10,559 bases of DNA from Anaerolineae bacterium (GTDB lineage Bacteria > Chloroflexota > Anaerolineae > Promineifilales > Promineifilaceae). Where the stretch lies: assembly GCA_028277515.1 (NCBI GenBank), contig JANQGC010000318.1:1-10559 (forward strand), given 5' to 3'. This document shows positions 6,291 through 10,559 of this stretch, piece after piece. Positions within the stretch are counted from its first letter, which is position 1, and each line of letters opens with the position of its first letter. Position numbers and translations under genes: made by a program. The notes beneath the pieces were generated by a model that was not told the DNA's origin, searched no databases, and saw nothing but the letters and a program-made list of their open reading frames with translations.

Positions 6291-7505
6291 CTACAATTTT
6301 TCAACGAACATTTCCGACTCTAAAACAACCGGCAGCCACACTTGTAAGCGAAAACCACCGCCATCCTTGTTTTCAACCACCATTTGCCCATCCAGCAATT
6401 CAACCCGTTCCTGGATGCCCAGCAGCCCATACCCATTATCCGGACTGTCGCCCATGCCCACCCCATCATCCTCAATCATCAGCCGTGTGCCATTATTTTC
6501 AAACGCCAGGGTGATCCAAACCTGTCCGGCTTCGGCATGCTTTCGCACATTGGTCAGCCCTTCCTGTGCAACCCGGTAAAGAGTCAATGCTTCCCTGGGG
6601 TCCAACGGCCGTTCCTCCCCCTGCACATCAACAGTTACACCAATCCCGCTACTTTCCATTTCATCGGCCAGCCCGGCCAACGCTTCTGCCAGCGAACGCC
6701 CGCCAAGCGGTGACTCACGCAAGGCAGCAACCGACTGGCGCACCGCGTCCAGACCCTCCTGGGTCAATCGCTGCGCCTTTTGCAATGATTTGCTCGCCTT
6801 TTGCGGATCGCTTTCCATAATCGCCTGCGCAGCACGAATCTGCACATTAACCACCGTCAAATAATGGCCCAGATTATCATGGATCTCCCGGGCCAGCCGG
6901 TTGCGTTCTCGCGTGCGTGCCAGTTCGGCCACCTGCGTCGAATAGGCCGCAAGCTGGACATTGGCCGCTTCCAAATCCTGGGCCAGCGCCTCCGCCCCCA
7001 GCCGTGCCTCCTGCTCCGAATTGGCCAGGCGCATGAAAACGATAATAAAGAAGATAGCCGGGACCAATGAGGTTGACATGAGCAAGGCCCCCTGCCACTG
7101 TCCATCCAGCAAAAAAGGCAGCCCTACCATAAACAAAATCGAAAGGTGAACCAGCCATTGTTCCCACCATTGCTCCAAGTAGCTGACAGCCATTACCGCT
7201 AGCGGCAGCGTGATCAACCAGGCTCCCGGACCAAGTATGAGCACAATCACCAGCGCCAGGCTAATTTCCAGTGCGAAAAAGCCGAATTTGGTCAAACTGC
7301 CTGGGTAGGTTTCAAAAAATTCTTCGGCCGCACGCCCTAACAACAGATAAACCGTTGCCAGAACAAACGTGACCAGGAGTTCCGCCGAGTTGAAATCTCC
7401 CCAAGCGCTGAGTAAACCGACCAGGTAACCAACGACCACGACGATGATCAACGCCCATTCCGCGGCCGATGTCTCCTCAAACCAGTTTCTGATCCTCAAT
7501 ATCAT
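6291..7505 (-). CDS. Membrane sensor histidine kinase, HisKA_3 type
   Basis: A 404-residue sensor kinase. Six hydrophobic helices at about 17-34, 41-57, 74-91, 93-109, 118-133 and 140-158 have only short loops, so there is no extracytoplasmic sensor domain and the signal is probably read within the membrane. A coiled coil (160-200) leads to the dimerisation and phosphoacceptor domain with RNRLAREIHDNLGHYL (phospho-acceptor His209), typical of HisKA_3 kinases such as NarX, DesK and LiaS. The ATPase domain has the N box EGLTNVRKHA (315-324), G1 DDGVGM (346-351) and G2 GYGLLGIQER (358-367). All catalytic motifs look intact. It should phosphorylate the NarL-type regulator encoded next. The start at 7505 has only a weak upstream AAGA. 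A poor -10 (TACTAT) six bases before the ATG would make the message leaderless. The stop TAG overlaps a CTCTACAA motif of the repeat region. Confidence 0.93.
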   Translation of the reverse strand: MILRIRNWFEETSAAEWALIIVVVVGYLVGLLSAWGDFNSAELLVTFVLATVYLLLGRAAEEFFETYPGSLTKFGFFALEISLALVIVLILGPGAWLITLPLAVMAVSYLEQWWEQWLVHLSILFMVGLPFLLDGQWQGALLMSTSLVPAIFFIIVFMRLANSEQEARLGAEALAQDLEAANVQLAAYSTQVAELARTRERNRLAREIHDNLGHYLTVVNVQIRAAQAIMESDPQKASKSLQKAQRLTQEGLDAVRQSVAALRESPLGGRSLAEALAGLADEMESSGIGVTVDVQGEERPLDPREALTLYRVAQEGLTNVRKHAEAGQVWITLAFENNGTRLMIEDDGVGMGDSPDNGYGLLGIQERVELLDGQMVVENKDGGGFRLQVWLPVVLESEMFVEKL

Positions 7506-7519
7506 TCTTCAATAGTAAC

Positions 7520-7537
7520 CGCGAAATCCCTTTCGCG
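7520..7537. promoter_or_regulatory. Palindrome CGCGAAA / TCCC / TTTCGCG before the kinase
   Basis: Perfect 7-bp arms with a 4-bp centre lie 14 bp upstream of the kinase start codon, where a promoter would be expected. Likely an operator, or a hairpin at the very start of the message. Its size and layout match the other short palindromes in the window, but its bases differ. Confidence 0.45.
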
Positions 7538-7554
7538 CACTACCCCATTCAGAT

Positions 7555-7589
7555 AAAAAAATGGTCCAATCTTGAAGATTGGAGCAATT
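7555..7589 (-). terminator. Rho-independent terminator of the permease gene
   Basis: Read on the minus strand, CCAATC and GATTGG pair around TTCAA, followed by ACCA and a run of seven T. The plus-strand arm TGGTCCAATC is identical to the terminator at 4599-4631, but the other arm has two mismatches that shorten the stem. It lies 11 bp after the permease stop codon and separates the permease from the kinase. Confidence 0.85.
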
Positions 7590-7599
7590 GAAATCATCG

Positions 7600-9960
7600 T
7601 TACAACGGCCAAATAATCGGAACCAACAGCACCGACACAATCAACACCACAATCGTCAGTGGAATCCCTACTTTCAAATAATCACTGAAGCGATATCCCC
7701 CAGGCCCCATAACCAGTACGTTCGCAGGATGGCCCACCGGACTCATGAAAGCCGCCGTCGCTGCAATGGAAATAATCATCATGAATGCTTGTGGTTCAAA
7801 ACCGAGGTCCGCGGCCGTGCGCAGGGCAATCGGCGCCATAATCACCGCCACAACAGCATTCGGCATAAATTGCAGCGATAAAGACGTCAACACAAAAAAT
7901 CCGGCCATCAGCGCTGTTGGCCCCCGGTCGCCAACCAGGCGGATCATTTGCTCAGCCATGAATTGCGCCGTACCGCTTTCTTCGAGCGCCGTAGCCAGCG
8001 GCAGCATACCGGCGATCAAGAAGACTGCCCGCCACTCGATATTGCTGTAAGCGTCATCCATATTCAAGCAGCCGCTGATCACCATCAAGGCCGCGCCGGC
8101 CACAGCGGCAATGGCGATCGGCAGCCAGCCGGCCAGGACCACAACGATCACGCCCAGCATGATCGCCACGGCCAGCGGCGCTTTTTTGCGCTGTGGCGGT
8201 TCCTCTAACTCCTCTGCAAGAACAATAAAATCAGGCTCTTTGACCAGCAAATTTATCTTATTTCGCGGTCCATAAATCAAAAATGCATCTCCAAAGCGCA
8301 GAGGCAGCTCGCCCAGGTTTGAGCGGATGGCCTGGCCATTACGCCAGATAGCCAGCACGCTCAGTTCATATTTCTCTCGGAAATGAATCTCGCGCAGCGT
8401 TTTATTAACCAGGTTTGATCGCGGGGCTAACACCGCCTCCACCAGCCCGATTCGCTCCGTTTCCAACTGCACATTATTAAGGTCAAGATCCGTACGCACC
8501 AACAGTTCTTGCAACCCGCGAACAATAGCCAGATCTTGCGGTTCCCCAAGGACTAAAATATTATCCCCTTCCAGCAACACAAATTCAGGGTCCGGTGCAA
8601 GGAAAACCTCGCCATTCCGAACGACGCTCAAAGCCAACAAGTTGAATAGTTCGGCCAGTGTGCTTTCTGCCAGTGTTCGGCCGCTAATAGGCGAACCCTC
8701 CGGAATACGCATCCACAATAGTTCATCATCCAGCCCGTAATCAGCCAGTAAATCTTTTCCCTCAACAAAAAGTTGGATCTGGTCTTGCTTAAGTTCTGAT
8801 TTATGCTCGATGTCGGCCAGCTTCTGGCGCTCCCCCTGAATCAATAATCTGGCCCCGGCGGCTAATGGCACGTCTTGTAGGCTGGTCATTTGAACTTGCC
8901 CATTCTGGCGAATAGCCAGGACATTAAACCCGAATTCGTGCCGCACATTGATATCATTAATACTGCGGCCGATGAAAGGCGAGTTATTATCTAAGGCCCA
9001 TTCACCAAGCATAATATCTTGTGAAAGAAGTTGCTTGGCTAAGCCATTATGATCGTCTACGATCAAATATGGTTTGCGGCTCAATTCTTGCAGACGATCC
9101 AAACGGCCGAGAGCCAGCAGTTGATCCCCGGCTTGCAGGATTGTGTCCGACATGATATTAAAATCTTTGCGGCCATATCGCTGCAAGCCCAGGATCGTCA
9201 GACCAAGACCATAACCAATGCGGCTTTCGGCCAACGTTTTTCCGACCAGTGGATTATCGGGCGGGATTTCAATCAGGGCCAACCGTTCTTGCAGGTGATA
9301 AACTTCCGCCTCATCCAATTCACGGCCGGTAATGGCTTCAACCGGGTGGCGGCGTGGCAACAAGTGCCGGCTGACCAGGGCCACAAAACCGATCCCGATC
9401 AGGGTGATCACCAGCCCAGTGGGCAGAAAATCAAAAAATTGAAAGGGTCCAAATCCGGCATCCCGTAACGCATCGCTGACCAGGATATTAGGTGGCGTGC
9501 CGATCAACGTCATCATGCCGCCAAGTAAACAGCCCGTAGCCAGCGGCATCAACAGACGTGAAGGAGAAATTTCCGTCTGCCGAGCGATCATCAAGGTCAC
9601 CGGCAGCAGCAGCGCGGCCACACCCACATTGTTCATGAACCCGGACAGCACGGCCGCGGTGAGCATGATCACGACAATCAAACGCGCTTCACCCGTACCG
9701 GAGATGCGCAATACCTGCTGACCGATGATATAAGCCACCCCCGTCGCCGACAGGCCGGCGCTGAGAATAAACACTGCCCACACCGTGACCACCGCCGGGT
9801 TGGCGAACCCAGACAGCGCCTGCGCCGGCGTCACCAACCCGGTCACCACCAGGGTCACCAGAATCAGCAAAGCCACCAGGTCCACCCGCAGCTTTTCGCT
9901 GAAAAATAAGACAATCGCCGCCATTAATATGGCCAGCGTCAGAACGATCTCAGGAGTCAT
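7600..9960 (-). CDS. SLC13/DASS-type permease with four RCK_C domains
   Basis: A 786-residue transporter. The N-terminal half of the membrane core (helices between about 3 and 200) has SGFMNNVGVAALLLP (106-120) and GTPPNILV (154-161). The C-terminal half (about 594-783) has FMPNAVVAVIMAP (698-710) and SPVGHPANVLVMGPGG (740-755). These are the paired substrate/sodium-site loops of the DASS/ion-transporter superfamily. Between them a cytoplasmic region of about 370 residues carries four TrkA-C (RCK_C) domains near 227-295, 316-385, 414-485 and 505-572, each with a pattern like NPLVGKTLAE...G..LL.LG. RCK_C domains bind small ligands and gate transport. Relatives import sulfate, dicarboxylates or other anions; the substrate here is unknown. 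I place the start at 9960 (MTPEIVLTLA): an open frame continues to 10104, but its 48 extra codons cross the promoter and a palindrome. A terminator follows 11 bp after the stop. Confidence 0.9.
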   Translation of the reverse strand: MTPEIVLTLAILMAAIVLFFSEKLRVDLVALLILVTLVVTGLVTPAQALSGFANPAVVTVWAVFILSAGLSATGVAYIIGQQVLRISGTGEARLIVVIMLTAAVLSGFMNNVGVAALLLPVTLMIARQTEISPSRLLMPLATGCLLGGMMTLIGTPPNILVSDALRDAGFGPFQFFDFLPTGLVITLIGIGFVALVSRHLLPRRHPVEAITGRELDEAEVYHLQERLALIEIPPDNPLVGKTLAESRIGYGLGLTILGLQRYGRKDFNIMSDTILQAGDQLLALGRLDRLQELSRKPYLIVDDHNGLAKQLLSQDIMLGEWALDNNSPFIGRSINDINVRHEFGFNVLAIRQNGQVQMTSLQDVPLAAGARLLIQGERQKLADIEHKSELKQDQIQLFVEGKDLLADYGLDDELLWMRIPEGSPISGRTLAESTLAELFNLLALSVVRNGEVFLAPDPEFVLLEGDNILVLGEPQDLAIVRGLQELLVRTDLDLNNVQLETERIGLVEAVLAPRSNLVNKTLREIHFREKYELSVLAIWRNGQAIRSNLGELPLRFGDAFLIYGPRNKINLLVKEPDFIVLAEELEEPPQRKKAPLAVAIMLGVIVVVLAGWLPIAIAAVAGAALMVISGCLNMDDAYSNIEWRAVFLIAGMLPLATALEESGTAQFMAEQMIRLVGDRGPTALMAGFFVLTSLSLQFMPNAVVAVIMAPIALRTAADLGFEPQAFMMIISIAATAAFMSPVGHPANVLVMGPGGYRFSDYLKVGIPLTIVVLIVSVLLVPIIWPL

Positions 9961-9970
9961 GGCTTGAAAC

Positions 9971-9998
9971 ATTATAGAACTGTAAACCAAATTTCCAA
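9971..9998 (-). promoter_or_regulatory. Promoter of the permease gene
   Basis: On the minus strand, TTGGAA (9998-9993) and a perfect TATAAT (9976-9971) are 16 bp apart. A start about 7 nt downstream would fall near 9964, only a few bases before the ATG at 9960, and no Shine-Dalgarno is present. This suggests a leaderless or nearly leaderless message. A second in-frame ATG overlaps the -10 box (9972) and is unlikely to be used. Confidence 0.6.
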
Positions 9999-10015
9999 AT
10001 TTCGTCCAATCTCCC

Positions 10016-10044
10016 GTAGAACAACCTTTCCAGGTTGTTCCTAT
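10016..10044. repeat. Palindromic element GAACAACCT / TTCC / AGGTTGTTC
   Basis: Perfect 9-bp arms (10019-10027 and 10032-10040) surround TTCC. The outer bases GTA...TAT extend the pairing past one bulged C. The outer arm GTAGAACAA is identical to the reverse complement of the flank of the element at 1676-1700. Just beyond it, GTAGCCGCAAG (10070-10080) and CTCGCGCC (10089-10096) form a poorer, perhaps decayed, inverted repeat. The element lies between the divergent permease and ECF genes. Confidence 0.6.
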
Positions 10045-10146
10045 CAACAAGCAAGAATGTTTATGGTACGTAGCCGCAAGCTGGAAAACTCGCGCCCCAT
10101 TCACAATGGATTCGATTTTTAATCTCCAAATCCTCCATCAATATGC

Positions 10147-10152
10147 TACAAT
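10147..10152 (+). promoter_or_regulatory. Candidate -10 box (TACAAT) for the ECF S-component gene
   Basis: TACAAT sits in an AT-rich stretch about 100 bp before the ATG; no clear -35 is seen. The leader would contain GGCAT (10190-10194) and ATGCC (10223-10227), able to close a weak hairpin before the AGAGG ribosome site. I do not recognise a known riboswitch class in it. Confidence 0.3.
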
Positions 10153-10251
10153 AAAATAAACATTTCAATTCATTCATAATTATTCAACAGGCATAGTGAA
10201 CGGTCGTCATCGGCCGCCCATCATGCCGCAGAAAAAGAGGAAATTCATCCC

Positions 10252-10559
10252 ATGAATCAGCTAAAAAAGGACTTTTCCACCATCACCATTGCTCTGATGG
10301 TCGTCGCCCTGGCGATTAACATTGTCGTGGGAACCATCGTCTTCCAACTCAAAGTGCCTTTTGTCTATTTCGATTCCATCGGCACCGTCCTGGTCGGGTT
10401 AGTCGCCGGACCTTGGGCCGGGCTGGTCACCGGCATTCTCTCCAACTTGCTGTGGGGTCTGCTGGGCAATCCCGGATATGTGCCTTACGCGCCCATCGCC
10501 GGCGTGATCGGCCTGTTGGCCGGCATTTTCGGCAGCCTGGGCTGGTTCAAAACCTGGTG
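10252..10559 (+). CDS. ECF transporter S component, N-terminal part (cut by window edge)
   Basis: The first 102 residues of a membrane protein that runs off the right edge. After MNQLKKDFST come helices at about 11-31, 44-69 and 78-97. The segment FDSIGTVLVGLVAGPWAGLV (40-59), then TGILSNLLWGLLGNP, is characteristic of substrate-binding S components of energy-coupling-factor importers. These bind a vitamin or similar small molecule in the membrane and deliver it to a shared T protein and two ATPases, probably encoded further right. The substrate cannot be told from this part. The ATG at 10252 has AGAGG 11 bases upstream, a little further than usual. It is divergent from the permease gene. Confidence 0.8.
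   Translation, partial: MNQLKKDFSTITIALMVVALAINIVVGTIVFQLKVPFVYFDSIGTVLVGLVAGPWAGLVTGILSNLLWGLLGNPGYVPYAPIAGVIGLLAGIFGSLGWFKTW

Noticed and set aside
9961..10104. 48-codon N-terminal extension of the permease
   Set aside because: The segment contains the promoter and the palindrome, has no ribosome site and is not hydrophobic like the family N-terminus.
10153..10251. Riboswitch before the ECF S-component gene
   Set aside because: S-component genes often have riboswitches, but I could not match this leader to any known vitamin or preQ1 class; only a weak GGCAT/ATGCC hairpin is visible.

Overview
The window reads as a piece of a Chloroflexota chromosome, probably Anaerolineae or a close relative. 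The reasons are the long lipoprotein that combines META domains, a bacterial SH3 domain and a Pro/Thr/Val linker (an arrangement I associate with that phylum), the middling GC content, and short palindromic stem-loops between almost every gene pair. The assignment rests on protein style only; no rRNA or other marker gene is present. Nothing looks like phage, plasmid, transposase, CRISPR or tRNA. I see eight protein genes, two of them cut by the window edges.

Left part (1-1717): a SulP-type anion transporter runs leftward off the edge from a GTG start at 559. A calcineurin-like metallophosphoesterase runs rightward from 749. The divergent spacer holds a 16-bp inverted repeat. After the phosphoesterase come a candidate -10 box and two adjacent stem-loops, which may lie in the leader of the next gene.

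Centre (1718-7505): a 956-residue multidomain lipoprotein (three META domains, SH3b, Ig-like domain) faces a leftward set of three genes across a bidirectional terminator. In order of transcription the leftward genes are a six-helix membrane histidine kinase, a NarL/LuxR-type response regulator and a small six-helix membrane protein whose helices resemble the LiaI/LiaF type. Together they look like a DesK/LiaSR-like envelope-sensing system with a membrane partner or target. The kinase-regulator gap holds three AATT-rich palindromes with centres exactly 27 bp apart. The spacer before the membrane protein holds repeated GGTCACAT boxes and a long nested inverted repeat.

Right part (7506-10559): an SLC13/DASS-type permease with four RCK_C (TrkA-C) domains in its central loop runs leftward from 9960. 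Its promoter is so close to the start codon that the mRNA may be leaderless. A palindrome related in layout to those in the centre lies upstream. The S component of an ECF vitamin/metabolite transporter starts at 10252 and leaves the window on the right.

The most unusual non-coding signal is the set of short stem-loops with 7-9 bp arms around a 4-nt centre, at 1651, 1676, 6222, 6248, 7520 and 10019. Several share an AATT-AGGC-AATT core or GAACAA/TTGTTC outer arms. They could be operators, RNA elements or a small dispersed repeat family.
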